A DNA stretch of 39,714 nucleotides, from NCBI GenBank assembly GCA_007695285.1, contig REEC01000088.1:1-39714 (forward strand), in the 5' to 3' direction. Source of the stretch: Spirochaetaceae bacterium (lineage in GTDB: Bacteria > Spirochaetota > Spirochaetia > DSM-27196 > PXBQ01). Positions 9,311 to 18,387 of this stretch are shown piece after piece; positions within the stretch are counted from its first letter, which is position 1, and each line of letters begins with the position of its first letter. Made by a program: the position numbers and the translations under genes. The notes under the pieces are model-generated. The model worked only from the letters and a program-made list of their open reading frames with translations, did not search any database and was not told the DNA's origin.

Positions 9311-9862
9311 ATGGCTGGCGAACAGGATTCTGGTGAAACGATTCAGACCATCATCGACGAGCTCGGGATGATGGTGACGCTCGACGAGATCGTGTCTTTC
9401 ATGAAGCAGGCGCTCTACTACGGCAAGTCGGTCGAAGACGCTCTCGACGAGTGTCTTCGTGCTCCCGCGCCGGTGCGCGCTAACGCGCGGCAGGCCGCGG
9501 CGTTCCGGGCCGCGGCACGCGCGGTGTGGCAGGATCTTCAGAAAACGTACGATCGAACGGCCGATGAACCGGTCGTCGAGCTCCGCGACATATTACTCGC
9601 GTTGGTCCAGAGGCAAACCGACTGGATCCGTTCGCTCGACCAGCGCGGGATCGAACCGCAAGATCTCCCATCCGATCGTATGCAGATCCTCGGCGAGATC
9701 GGCGCGATGCTGACGGCATCGCTCGGCGTGCTCGAACACGATGCCTCGGCCGACCTCGACACGATCGACGCGATGCTCGATTCGCTGCGGAGCTTCTCGG
9801 TCATAATGGACCAACAGATTTCGGCGGTCGAGATGCTCATTGACGACGCCGACGACGAGTGA
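9311..9862 (+). CDS. Hypothetical helical protein
   Basis: The protein has 183 residues, is acidic and appears all-helical, with no signal peptide and no membrane segment. No family was recognised. Notable stretches are IQTIIDELGMMVTLDEIVSF near the N-terminus and DAMLDSLRSFSVIMDQQISA near the C-terminus. The frame is open, with codon use like its neighbours and normal GC at third positions, so it is probably real. It ends ten bases before the CNNM-type gene and may be co-transcribed with it. ATG 9311 lacks a good ribosome site but has a -10 box seven bases upstream. Confidence 0.65.
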   Translation: MAGEQDSGETIQTIIDELGMMVTLDEIVSFMKQALYYGKSVEDALDECLRAPAPVRANARQAAAFRAAARAVWQDLQKTYDRTADEPVVELRDILLALVQRQTDWIRSLDQRGIEPQDLPSDRMQILGEIGAMLTASLGVLEHDASADLDTIDAMLDSLRSFSVIMDQQISAVEMLIDDADDE

Positions 9863-9871
9863 CCGGCGCGA

Positions 9872-10891
9872 ATGACGCCTTTAATCTGGATCGGGATAGT
9901 CGCGTGTATGTCGCAATCGGCGATACTGTCGGGACTGAACATCGCCGTGTTCTCGGTAAGCCGACTCGAGCTCCAGATCGAGGTCGCGAAAGAAAACCGC
10001 TACGCGCAACGAGTGCACCGTCTGCGGAGCGACTCAAACTTTCTGCTCGTGACGATTCTCTGGGGAAACGTCGCTGTGAACGTCCTGCTCGCGCTGCTGT
10101 CGGGTTCGGTGCTCGCGGGCATCGCGGCGTTTCTGTTCTCGACCGTCGTGATCACGATATTCGGCGAGATTCTGCCCCAGGCGTACTTCACGCGCCACGC
10201 GCTGCGTATCGTCTCGACGTTGTACCCGGTCGTTCGGGTATATCAGACGGTGTTGTTCATCGTCGCGAAACCGACCGCGATGATCCTCGACGTCTGGCTC
10301 GGATCGGAAGGCATCCGTTTCCTGAAAGAAAAAGATATACGCGAGCTGATCCGACTCCACATGCAGTCGTCGCGAACCGAGATCGAACGATTCGAGGGGC
10401 AGGGCGCGCTCAACTTTCTCGCGCTCGACGATGTGCCGCTCTCAAACGAAGGCGAAGTAATCGATCCTGAGAGTATCGTGGAACTCGAGTTCGACGGCGA
10501 CCGTCCGGTCTTCCCGCCGATTCGTCCTACTCCCGACGATGAGTTTCTCATCGCGCTTCACAGGGCGCGGAAAAAGTGGATCGTGATCGTCGATTCGAGC
10601 CGAACCGCGCGCGTTGTCGTGAACGCCGACGAATTCATCGGCGATGCTTTATTTGCGGACGAGCGGTTCGATCCTCACGCGTATTGCCACCGCCCGATCG
10701 TCGTGACGGACGGTGATCGACGGCTCGGAGAGGTTATCCCCGCGCTCACGGTCGAAAAGAGCCGGCGATCGGACGACGTGATCGACAACGACGTGATTCT
10801 GCTCTGGGGCGAACAGAAGCGTATCATCACCGGCGCCGACGTGCTCGGACGATTACTGCGCGACATCGTGCGCGAAAGGCCGGAACATTAG
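9872..10891 (+). CDS. CNNM/CorB-type (DUF21) membrane protein
   Basis: The protein has 339 residues. The first 150 form the DUF21 transmembrane domain: an N-terminal helix (3-28, with SQSAILSGLNIAVFSVSRLE), two more helices (about 55-75 and 78-100, with FSTVVITIFGEILPQAYF) and a re-entrant or fourth helix (about 110-140). The motif around GEILPQ is typical of CNNM/CorB proteins, which move or sense magnesium or other divalent cations. The remaining 190 residues are weakly like a CBS-domain pair (DEFLIALHRARKKWIVIVDS) without clear nucleotide-binding motifs. It follows the unknown gene by nine bases. Its stop overlaps the treY stop on the other strand by four bases, so the two transcripts converge. 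Confidence 0.82.
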   Translation: MTPLIWIGIVACMSQSAILSGLNIAVFSVSRLELQIEVAKENRYAQRVHRLRSDSNFLLVTILWGNVAVNVLLALLSGSVLAGIAAFLFSTVVITIFGEILPQAYFTRHALRIVSTLYPVVRVYQTVLFIVAKPTAMILDVWLGSEGIRFLKEKDIRELIRLHMQSSRTEIERFEGQGALNFLALDDVPLSNEGEVIDPESIVELEFDGDRPVFPPIRPTPDDEFLIALHRARKKWIVIVDSSRTARVVVNADEFIGDALFADERFDPHAYCHRPIVVTDGDRRLGEVIPALTVEKSRRSDDVIDNDVILLWGEQKRIITGADVLGRLLRDIVRERPEH

Positions 10892-13803
10892 CGCTGAGAA
10901 CTCAGCGACACGAGCAGCGCGGCCGGGAAGTGCTCCAGGACCGCGGCGACGGTGAGCGCGCGCCCGGCCTGCGCGGTGTCTTCCGCGTTTCTCGGCGCGT
11001 TACTCTCCGCGTCCAGTTCGCGGCCGGTGAACTCATCGATCCAACGTTCGTCGGGAATGCCGCGGGCCGAGAGCGCCGTGAGGTCGATCCTCGTGTCGTC
11101 CCATCCCTCGGGCAAAGGCTCGCCGGTGCGTGTCACCAGCGGTTCGACGAGACGCGGAGCGACCGTCACGACGCTCACACCGTCGAGGCTGCGCGCGAAC
11201 GCGACGATGCGCTCGGCATGCCGGCCGGACGTCTCGAGGGGAATGTACTCGCCCGCCGCGAAAACGTCGGGTAAGCGCCGACGCACGCGGAGAGCCGCGG
11301 CGACGACCATGTGTTTCGGGACCGCGTCGATCCACCGCGCGAGCGCGTCGCGGCAGCCGCGAGGCGTGAACACGAGAGAATCGAGCAGTTGCGCGTGCGC
11401 GGCGAAATCGACCGAGCGCCGGTTGTCGGGGTCGACGAGTGAGAAATCCCACCCGGTTGTACCCTGATACACATCCGGCACGCCCGGGACCGTCAGCGTC
11501 AGCAACTTCTGCGCGATGCTGTTGACCGCACCGACCGGCGCCAACCCGAGCGCGAACTTCTCGAGCCGGCGGAGAATAGTCGCGCTCCGTTGTGGATTCA
11601 AGACCGACCGGACGTACCGCTCGAGAGCCTTCTCGTACTCCTGATTCGGCGCGGTCCAACTCGTCTCGATCTTTGCCTCTCGCGCGGACTTGATCGCGTA
11701 CGCGACGATCCGTTCGGTGTAGTCGTCGATGCCGTCGTAATCCGGCGCGCGCATCGTGAGCGGCCACGTTCCGACCAGAGTCTGAAAAACGATGTACCGG
11801 TCGTCCTGTGTCGGCTGATCGCTTTCGGCACCGTCGCCGCTCGCCGTGAACTCCGCGGTCTTACCGACCCACTCGCCCCATTCGGGTGCGATCTCGCTGA
11901 TGACGTACAACCGTGCGCGCGTGTCCTCGCCACGTTTGTGATCGTGCGTTGCGGTCGTGACCATCGCGAAAGGATGGGTCTTGAGCCGGTCGCGGTTCCC
12001 GTAATGGAACGCCTGAGGCGAGCAATAAAACCGGTCGGGGTCCGCGCCGACCTCGTTCCGCGCGATGAACCGCCCGTCGCGGTAGAACGCGGTGTCCTCG
12101 AATGACTTTGCCATCACCGGCGCGGTGAACTGCTGGACCTTCATCGCGAGATCGACGACCTCTCGACGCCGAAACTCGCCCGGGTACTGTTTCACCAGAT
12201 CAGTCGTGAGAATCGCCTGGACAAAGTCGTACGGCGTGGTATCGACCGTTCGGCAGGCTTTTTTCGCGGTCGCGACCGCCCACTCGATATCGCGGCGGCC
12301 CTCATCGGAAACCCCGTGGGAATCGGCATAACTGCGGTACACCGGAAATCGCGCGACGATGTCCATCAACGCCGAGCGAATCGCGAGCCGCGAGAAGTCG
12401 CGCGTCCGGCGGCTGCTCTTTGCGAGGCGGCTCATCCGGTTCGCGAGCACGTTCAGTTCACTCGCGAGCGTATCGTGCATCGTTCGGTACTTCGCGTTGA
12501 GAACGGTCTCCGGGAACTCGCGTGGCCTGCCGATGAATCGCTCGTACGTTTGGGTCAACGGCTCTTCACCGGCCGGATCAGTGAACAGTTCGCCGATGTC
12601 GCGCATGAAGTCGTAGCCGGTCGTGCCGCTCACCTCCCAGTTGTCGCGTAGTTTCTCGTGGTGCGCAAGGATCTTCTCGACGAGAACGTAGAACGGTTGG
12701 TCGAGAGAAACCCGGAGCTTCGTCTGCGGCCGATCGCGTGCCTCGAGTAGCCGATACGCGGCCGCCTCCTGAAACCGGGAAAGATACGCGCTCGGATCGA
12801 GCAAACCGTCGATGTGGTCGAGCCGGATGCCCTGAATCGAACCGTCGGCGATCAGTGAAAACACGAGCTGGTGCGTGATCTCGAAGACTTCGGGGCTCTC
12901 CATCCGGATCGCCGCGAGATCGTTGATATCGAAAAACCGCCGGTAGTTGATCTCGTTCGCCGCGAGTCTCCAGTATCCCAATCGATACGACTGCCTCTCG
13001 AGTAGTCCGTGCAGAAAGTCCACGTCGATCGATTCGCACGCCCGGTCGATCGCGGCCGCGACGTCCGGCTGGTGCGTAACGGTGTCCGAAAGCCGTGCGC
13101 GAAGCTCGTCGCTCCGACGGATAGTCAACGCCATGCGGCGTGCCGACTTCGCGCCGGTTCCGAGCGACCGGAATGCACGGCCGATTTCCTGGAGTTCGGA
13201 GATTGTCGCACGTGGAGCAGCGTCGACCGGCAGAACCGTGTCGAGCACCGAAGTGTACTGCGCCGGCGAGACAGGGAAACGGTGTTCGTAGTAATGCACC
13301 GCGAACGAGCCCGAGTCGCGGTCGAACGCGAGCGAAAGCTCGCCGTTCTCGAGCACGGTTCCGTACTGCGCGCCGAGAACCGGGAGCAGTACCTTCCCGC
13401 GCAGCGATTGTTCGGACGGACTCCAGTCGATATCGAAGAACGATGCGTACGGTGAACTCCGTCCCCACTCGAGTACGTTGAGCCACCACGCGTTATCGGA
13501 GTACCCGACGCCCATGTGGTTCGGGACAAAGTCGATAATGAGTCCCATTTCGTTCCGGTGCAGAGTATCGACAAGGCGTGCAAACCCCGCTTCGCCGCCG
13601 AACTCCGGATTCAATCGATTGTGGTCGACGATGTCGTACCCGTGCGTCGATCCCGCGCGCGCGGTCAGGATTGGCGACGCGTATACGTGGCTGACTCCGA
13701 GCCGCGAGAGGTACGGTATGATTTCTGCCGCATCGTCGAACGTGAAGAGACTCGAGAGTTGCAGGCGGTACGTAGCACGGGGATACGGCGGTAAACAGCT
13801 CAT
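10888..13803 (-). CDS. treY: Malto-oligosyltrehalose synthase
   Basis: The protein has 971 residues, somewhat longer than many TreY enzymes, and belongs to GH13. It isomerises the reducing-end alpha-1,4 bond of maltodextrins to the alpha,alpha-1,1 bond of trehalose. Seen motifs: YRLQLSSLFTFDDA near the N-terminus, the diagnostic GVSHVYASPILTARAGSTHG, IIDFVPNHMG, GIRLDHIDGLLDP with the nucleophile near Asp329, VLVEKIL with the acid/base near Glu376, and TTATHDHKRGEDTRAR. ATG 13803 overlaps the treZ stop (ATGA); the open frame extends further upstream but only inside treZ. It is the last gene of glgX-treZ-treY and cytoplasmic. Confidence 0.96.
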   Translation of the reverse strand: MSCLPPYPRATYRLQLSSLFTFDDAAEIIPYLSRLGVSHVYASPILTARAGSTHGYDIVDHNRLNPEFGGEAGFARLVDTLHRNEMGLIIDFVPNHMGVGYSDNAWWLNVLEWGRSSPYASFFDIDWSPSEQSLRGKVLLPVLGAQYGTVLENGELSLAFDRDSGSFAVHYYEHRFPVSPAQYTSVLDTVLPVDAAPRATISELQEIGRAFRSLGTGAKSARRMALTIRRSDELRARLSDTVTHQPDVAAAIDRACESIDVDFLHGLLERQSYRLGYWRLAANEINYRRFFDINDLAAIRMESPEVFEITHQLVFSLIADGSIQGIRLDHIDGLLDPSAYLSRFQEAAAYRLLEARDRPQTKLRVSLDQPFYVLVEKILAHHEKLRDNWEVSGTTGYDFMRDIGELFTDPAGEEPLTQTYERFIGRPREFPETVLNAKYRTMHDTLASELNVLANRMSRLAKSSRRTRDFSRLAIRSALMDIVARFPVYRSYADSHGVSDEGRRDIEWAVATAKKACRTVDTTPYDFVQAILTTDLVKQYPGEFRRREVVDLAMKVQQFTAPVMAKSFEDTAFYRDGRFIARNEVGADPDRFYCSPQAFHYGNRDRLKTHPFAMVTTATHDHKRGEDTRARLYVISEIAPEWGEWVGKTAEFTASGDGAESDQPTQDDRYIVFQTLVGTWPLTMRAPDYDGIDDYTERIVAYAIKSAREAKIETSWTAPNQEYEKALERYVRSVLNPQRSATILRRLEKFALGLAPVGAVNSIAQKLLTLTVPGVPDVYQGTTGWDFSLVDPDNRRSVDFAAHAQLLDSLVFTPRGCRDALARWIDAVPKHMVVAAALRVRRRLPDVFAAGEYIPLETSGRHAERIVAFARSLDGVSVVTVAPRLVEPLVTRTGEPLPEGWDDTRIDLTALSARGIPDERWIDEFTGRELDAESNAPRNAEDTAQAGRALTVAAVLEHFPAALLVSLSSQR

Positions 13804-15569
13804 GCATCTTCCTTCGCGGCGATAACCGTCCACGCCGGAACCGTGGTCGGCGCTTCGCACAGCACGGTACCCGAAGCGAACGTCGCAGGGACCGTTGAGT
13901 ACACAATCCTCGCATTTTCGGCCAACCGTGTCTCGTCGGGAAGCGTACGCGGCCTGTCCGCAAGATTGAGCACAACGACCCAGCCCGGGGCCCATCGGGC
14001 GACGATTGCCTCGGACTTCCCACCGTGCGCGGTGCCGCTTTCGATCGAGGCCAGCATAGGAACGAGATGCCGGCTCCTCGTCGCGAGCAGTTCGGCGTAG
14101 AAGCGACACCATGATCCGGGCGCCGCGTCGGGCGTTGCGCCGGAGACGCGCGGGCTGCTGCGCTCAACGGTCTCGCGCGCGGTCGGATCCGGTAGATCGT
14201 CGAGACCAAACTCTTTGCGACGGCCTTCCTTGACCGCGTTTGCGAGTTCATCGCCGAAGTCGCAGAAGAACTGAAACGGGTCGGTGCAGCCCCACGGCTC
14301 GCCCATGAAGATTAGCGGGATCTGCGGGATCAAAAGCTGCACCGCGACCGCGGCGCGCAACGCCCCATCCGACGCGAGGCTCGTGAGCCGCTCGCCGAAC
14401 GCCCGGTTTCCGATCTGGTCGTGGTTCTGGAGGAAAGCGACGAAGCGAGTCGGCGAGAGGTGGCCGCTCGGCTCACCGCGCCGTGTACCGTCCGCAGTGG
14501 TTTGGCCCTGATACACGTACCCCGTGCTCAGCGCGGTGATCAAGTCGGCCTCGGGGTGCTCTGCGTAGTTCCGGTAGTAGCCGTGTCGCTCACCGGTGAG
14601 CAGAACGTGGAACGTATGGTGGATGTCGTCGTTCCACTGCGCGGTGTACTTACGCGTATCCGGGCCGAGAAAACGCGCGGCGTTATCGTCGTTCTCGAGC
14701 ACGAGGTGGACCTGCCGCCGAGGGTCGATCTCCGCACGCACGGTTTGTGCGAGTTCGGTGAGGATGTGCGTCGGCGACGGATCCTTGATCGCGTGGACCG
14801 CGTCGAGGCGGAGGCCGTCGAAGCCGAACTCGTCGAGCCAGTACAGAGCGTTCTCGATGAAGAAACGCCGCACGAAAGCCTCGGTGAACTCGATGCCCGC
14901 TCCCCACGGGGTATCTATCTCCGGGTTAAAGAAGTTCGGTGCGTAGAGGTGCAGGTAGTTACCGTCCGGCCCAAAGTGGTTGTACACGACGTCGAGCCAG
15001 ATCGAGACGTTTTGTCGGTGCGCCGCGTCGATCAACGCGCGCAGGTCGTCCGGGGAGCCGTACGTCCGGTCCGGCGCGAACGGCAGCACGCCGTCGTAAC
15101 CCCAGTTCCACCGGCCCGGGAAGTCGGCGATCGGCATGAGCTCGATCGCCGTGATGCCGATCTCGGCGAGCCGGCTGATCTCCGGAATCAGCGCGCGGAA
15201 CGTTCCCTCCGGTGTCGCGGTTCCGACGTGCAGTTCATAAAGCACCGTCTCTTCCCACGGGCGGCCTTTCCACGCGCTGCCGCTTTCCGGGTTTGGCGCG
15301 ACGAGTACACTCGGGCCGTGGACGTCGTCAGCCTGCGCGCGCGACGCCGGGTCCGGTACGAGAACCTCGCCGTCGATCCGGAATCGGTAGACGGTCCCGT
15401 CGGGAGTCGGGTGCCGGGGGCTCTTCCACCAACCGTCGGTGTGACGGTTCATCGCGGTCGGCTCGGACTCGTCGAGCAGGAGCTCGACTCGCTCGGCCGC
15501 CGGTGCCCAGAGGCGAAACACGACGCCATCATCGCCGCGTTCGGGGCCGAACTCCCATCGCCGGCTCAC
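13800..15569 (-). CDS. treZ: Malto-oligosyltrehalose trehalohydrolase
   Basis: The protein has 589 residues, normal for TreZ. An N-terminal CBM48-like domain (WEFGPERGDDGVVFRLWAPA) precedes the GH13 barrel with WLDVVYNHFGPDGNY, GLRLDAVHAIKD (nucleophile near Asp256), LVLENDDN (acid/base near Glu292) and FLQNHDQIGNRAFGE. It cuts the bond next to the trehalose unit made by TreY, releasing trehalose. The GTG start at 15569 overlaps the glgX stop (GTGA); a longer in-frame start inside glgX is not needed. With GlgX and TreY it forms a complete maltodextrin-to-trehalose pathway. Confidence 0.96.
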   Translation of the reverse strand: MSRRWEFGPERGDDGVVFRLWAPAAERVELLLDESEPTAMNRHTDGWWKSPRHPTPDGTVYRFRIDGEVLVPDPASRAQADDVHGPSVLVAPNPESGSAWKGRPWEETVLYELHVGTATPEGTFRALIPEISRLAEIGITAIELMPIADFPGRWNWGYDGVLPFAPDRTYGSPDDLRALIDAAHRQNVSIWLDVVYNHFGPDGNYLHLYAPNFFNPEIDTPWGAGIEFTEAFVRRFFIENALYWLDEFGFDGLRLDAVHAIKDPSPTHILTELAQTVRAEIDPRRQVHLVLENDDNAARFLGPDTRKYTAQWNDDIHHTFHVLLTGERHGYYRNYAEHPEADLITALSTGYVYQGQTTADGTRRGEPSGHLSPTRFVAFLQNHDQIGNRAFGERLTSLASDGALRAAVAVQLLIPQIPLIFMGEPWGCTDPFQFFCDFGDELANAVKEGRRKEFGLDDLPDPTARETVERSSPRVSGATPDAAPGSWCRFYAELLATRSRHLVPMLASIESGTAHGGKSEAIVARWAPGWVVVLNLADRPRTLPDETRLAENARIVYSTVPATFASGTVLCEAPTTVPAWTVIAAKEDA

Positions 15570-17704
15570 TTTCCGTTCTCCCTCCGAAAGAGCGAGGTGC
15601 TTCGACCCTCGATCGTTGCGGTTTCGGTACCGATCGAACACGTGCCGGTGCAGAACTCTTCGCTCCACGTCCCGTCGCCCGGCAGGCTCGGCAGTGCGAT
15701 ATCTATCGGCTCGTGACCGGCGTGCAACACCCAGAGAAACGTGTCGTCGGGTTCGGGTTCACCGTTTTCGGTGAGAAACCGATTGCCCGCCTCGCCGTTT
15801 ATCAGGACAATGAGCGTCCTGGCTTCGGCGTTTTCCCAGTCGCTGGCCTCCACCTCTTCACCGTCCGGGCCGAGCCACGTCACATCCTTTACTTCGGTTC
15901 CGGGTATGGTTCTTCCGTGAAAGAATCGTGACCGCCGGAACACGACGTGTTCGTGCCGTAACCGGATCAAATGTCTGGTGAACTCGACGAGATCATCGGT
16001 TCCGTTCGATCCGTCGCCCGTTACACCGGTCACGTCGGTCCACGGCATCCAGCTGATTTCGTTGTCCTGGCAGTACGGGTTGTTGTTGCCGCGCTGAGTC
16101 CGGCCGATCTCGTCGCCCGCGGTGATCATTGGGACCCCACTGCTCAACAGAAGCGTCGTGAGCATGTTCCGCACTTGACGCCGCCGGAGCGCGAGGATGT
16201 CCGGATCGTCGGTCGGACCTTCGGCGCCGCAGTTCCAGCTGTTGTTGGAGTCCGAGCCGTCGCGGTTTTTTTCCTTGTTCGCCTCGTTGTGCTTGTCATT
16301 GTAGCTCACGAGGTCCCACAACGTGAAACCGTCGTGCGCGGTGACGAAGTTGATGCCGGCCCACGGGCGTCGACCGCGACGGTCGTAGATGTCGCTTGAC
16401 CCCGAGACCCGCGACGCCATCTCGCCGAGTACGCCGGGATCACCCTTCCAGAACTTCCGTACCGTATCTCGATAGCGGTCGTTCCACTCGCTCCAGCCCG
16501 GCGGGAAGCGTCCGACCTGGTATCCGTCCGGACCGGTATCCCACGGCTCGGCGATCAGTTTGACGGTCGAGAGGCCGGGGTCCTGCGCTATCGTATCGAG
16601 GAACCCGGAGTTCTCCCGGTACTCGCCGTCGACGCGCGCGAGAGTCGTCGCGAGGTCGAAACGGAAGCCGTCGACCTGCATCTCGTGGGCCCAGTACCGG
16701 AGCGAGTCGGTCACCATCCGGAGCACTTGCGGGTGCCGCAGCTCGAGCGCGTTTCCGGTTCCCGTGAAGTCGTTGTAGAATCGATTGTCGTCGTCCATGA
16801 GGTAGTAGTACGACTTGTTATCGATTCCACGAAACGAGAGCGTCGGTCCCAAGTGATTGCCCTCGGCCGTGTGGTTATACACGACGTCAAGAAAGACTTC
16901 GAGCCCGGCGTCGTGCATGATCTGGATAAAACTCTTGAAGTCGTTTATATCGCCGTCGGCGAGGTACGCCGGATCGGGTGCAAAAAAGCCGATCGAGTTG
17001 TAACCCCAGAAGTTCGTCAAGCCGTTCTCGACGAGGTGGCGGTCGCGCACGAATGCGTGGACCGGCAGCAGCTCGACCGCCGTTACTCCGAGGTCCGCCA
17101 CGTACGCGACGATCGCGGGGTTCGCGAGCCCGGAGAACGTTCCCCGCGCCGCATCGGGCACCTCGGGGTGCAGCATCGTGAATCCTTTCGGGTGCAGCTC
17201 GTACACGATCGTTCGATCCCACGCCGTTGCGGGCTTGGGATCGCGGCCCCACGTGAACGCCGTGTCGACGACGACGGCTTTCGGGACGAACCGGGAGCTG
17301 TCCCGAGTATCGAACGAGAGGTCCTCGTCCGCGGAGCCGACGACGTAGCCGAAGAGTGCGTCGTCCCAGACCAGCTCTCCCGCGAGCGCTCGCGCGTACG
17401 GGTCGATCAGAAGCTTATGGTGATTGAAACGGTGCCCGGCACCCGGTTCGTACGGCCCGTACACACGGTACCCATAGAGCTGATTCGGGCGGATATCGGG
17501 AAGATACCCGTGCCAGATCTCGTGCGTGAACTCCGGAAGCTCGATGCGGTCGGTTTCTTCACTCCCCCCGTCGTCGAACAGGCAGAGCTCGACGCGCTCG
17601 GCGTGAGCCGAAAAAAGCGCGAAATTCGTGCCGCTACCGTCCCACGTGGCGCCTAATGGATACGGGAGGCCCGGCCATACGCGTAGTTTTTTGTTTGATA
17701 CCAT
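15566..17704 (-). CDS. glgX: Glycogen debranching enzyme (isoamylase type)
   Basis: The protein has 712 residues, the usual GlgX/TreX length. It begins RVWPGLPYPLGATWDGSGTN, the CBM48-type start of the family. The GH13 barrel carries FLDVVYNHTAEGN, FRFDLATTLAR (nucleophile near Asp350), IAEPWDTG (acid/base near Glu386) and FVTAHDGFTLWDL. It hydrolyses alpha-1,6 branches of glycogen or phosphorylase-limit dextrin and supplies linear maltodextrins. It is first in an operon with treZ and treY, each overlapping the next by four bases. No Shine-Dalgarno precedes ATG 17704; a TACCTT -10 box lies eight bases upstream, so the message may be leaderless. Confidence 0.96.
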   Translation of the reverse strand: MVSNKKLRVWPGLPYPLGATWDGSGTNFALFSAHAERVELCLFDDGGSEETDRIELPEFTHEIWHGYLPDIRPNQLYGYRVYGPYEPGAGHRFNHHKLLIDPYARALAGELVWDDALFGYVVGSADEDLSFDTRDSSRFVPKAVVVDTAFTWGRDPKPATAWDRTIVYELHPKGFTMLHPEVPDAARGTFSGLANPAIVAYVADLGVTAVELLPVHAFVRDRHLVENGLTNFWGYNSIGFFAPDPAYLADGDINDFKSFIQIMHDAGLEVFLDVVYNHTAEGNHLGPTLSFRGIDNKSYYYLMDDDNRFYNDFTGTGNALELRHPQVLRMVTDSLRYWAHEMQVDGFRFDLATTLARVDGEYRENSGFLDTIAQDPGLSTVKLIAEPWDTGPDGYQVGRFPPGWSEWNDRYRDTVRKFWKGDPGVLGEMASRVSGSSDIYDRRGRRPWAGINFVTAHDGFTLWDLVSYNDKHNEANKEKNRDGSDSNNSWNCGAEGPTDDPDILALRRRQVRNMLTTLLLSSGVPMITAGDEIGRTQRGNNNPYCQDNEISWMPWTDVTGVTGDGSNGTDDLVEFTRHLIRLRHEHVVFRRSRFFHGRTIPGTEVKDVTWLGPDGEEVEASDWENAEARTLIVLINGEAGNRFLTENGEPEPDDTFLWVLHAGHEPIDIALPSLPGDGTWSEEFCTGTCSIGTETATIEGRSTSLFRRENGK

Positions 17705-17712
17705 ATACAGAC

Positions 17713-17741
17713 AAGGTAGGCCAAAACGTGGTGCCTAACAA
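17713..17741 (-). promoter_or_regulatory. Putative leaderless promoter of glgX-treZ-treY
   Basis: On the minus strand TTGTTA (17736-17741) and TACCTT (17713-17718) are 17 bases apart, and the -10 box ends eight bases before ATG 17704. The -35 box directly abuts the T-tract of the upstream terminator. Confidence 0.5.
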
Positions 17742-17780
17742 GAAAAAACGACCCCGCTCGGCTTACCCGAGGGAGTCGTT
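17741..17780 (-). terminator. Rho-independent terminator of the BON-like gene
   Basis: Read on the minus strand, AACGACTCCCTCGGG (17780-17766), loop TAAG, then CCGAGCGGGGTCGTT (17761-17747) form a 15-position stem with a few mismatches, and the T-tract TTTTTTCT overlaps its base and continues to 17741. It lies 39 bases after the stop of the gene at 17819 and separates it from glgX. Confidence 0.8.
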
Positions 17781-17818
17781 GTACGGTCAGTGACTCTGAG
17801 AGGCGAGTCACGGCGTCG

Positions 17819-18142
17819 TCACCCGACGACGATCTCGTCGTGAATCTCGACGTCGGTCGGCGTGTTCTTTCCCGCGATCTCTCGCACGCGCTCTCTCTGT
17901 TTCTCATCTCCGAGTTTTCCGATCAGATGCAGTTCTTTTTTCCTGGAGTCGCCGAACGTGACCGAGACATTCGTCTTGTCGACGACCAACGGGTCCTGTT
18001 TGATCGCCTCGAGGATCGTTTTTTCGACATTCTTCTTGTCCTCGTCGCCCCAGACGTTTCGCGCGACGACGAGCTGCCCCATGTACATTTCAGGGCTGCC
18101 AACCTGGCCACCGGCTCCGCTTCCCTGGATTGGATCTGTCAC
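17819..18142 (-). CDS. Small BON-like domain protein
   Basis: The protein has 107 residues. The first 25 are polar and glycine-rich (IQGSGAGGQVGSP). Residues 33-107 fit the BON pattern: a helix (DKKNVEKTILEAIKQDPLV), a strand (NVSVTFGD), a strand-turn (ELHLIGKLGDEKQRERVREI) and a final strand (DVEIHDEIVVG). BON domains bind membranes or anionic ligands in many periplasmic proteins, but no signal peptide is present here, so the location is unclear. The GTG start at 18142 follows AGGAGG by five A bases, a very good site. It has its own promoter and a strong terminator, so it is a single-gene transcript. Confidence 0.65.
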   Translation of the reverse strand: MTDPIQGSGAGGQVGSPEMYMGQLVVARNVWGDEDKKNVEKTILEAIKQDPLVVDKTNVSVTFGDSRKKELHLIGKLGDEKQRERVREIAGKNTPTDVEIHDEIVVG

Positions 18143-18174
18143 TTTTTCCTCCTCGCTGGATTCGGTATCTCTAA

Positions 18175-18203
18175 AACCTACTTACAAAAACCGCGTGGGT
18201 CAA
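18175..18203 (-). promoter_or_regulatory. Putative promoter of the BON-like gene
   Basis: On the minus strand TTGACC (18198-18203) and TAGGTT (18175-18180) are 17 bases apart, giving a leader of about 25 bases that holds AGGAGG. Confidence 0.55.
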
Positions 18204-18290
18204 ATTGGCTTACATCGGTGAGAGCGCCGCGCTTCGAGCCGAAAACCGCGCAGTTTCGTGAGATCGCCCGGACAGAGATCGCTCCGAAAG

Positions 18291-18319
18291 TTGACCGTTT
18301 CAGTAAACTACGGCACAAT
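18291..18319 (+). promoter_or_regulatory. Putative promoter of acs
   Basis: TTGACC (18291-18296) and CACAAT (18314-18319) are 17 bases apart. The leader to ATG 18388 would be about 60 bases and ends with GAGGAGGAAACG. This promoter is back to back with that of the BON-like gene. Confidence 0.55.
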
Positions 18320-18387
18320 CGAAGTAGTTCGCTATCAAAACGCGACGAGTCATACGCCGTACCGGCGTTGCAGGCGAGGAGGAAACG

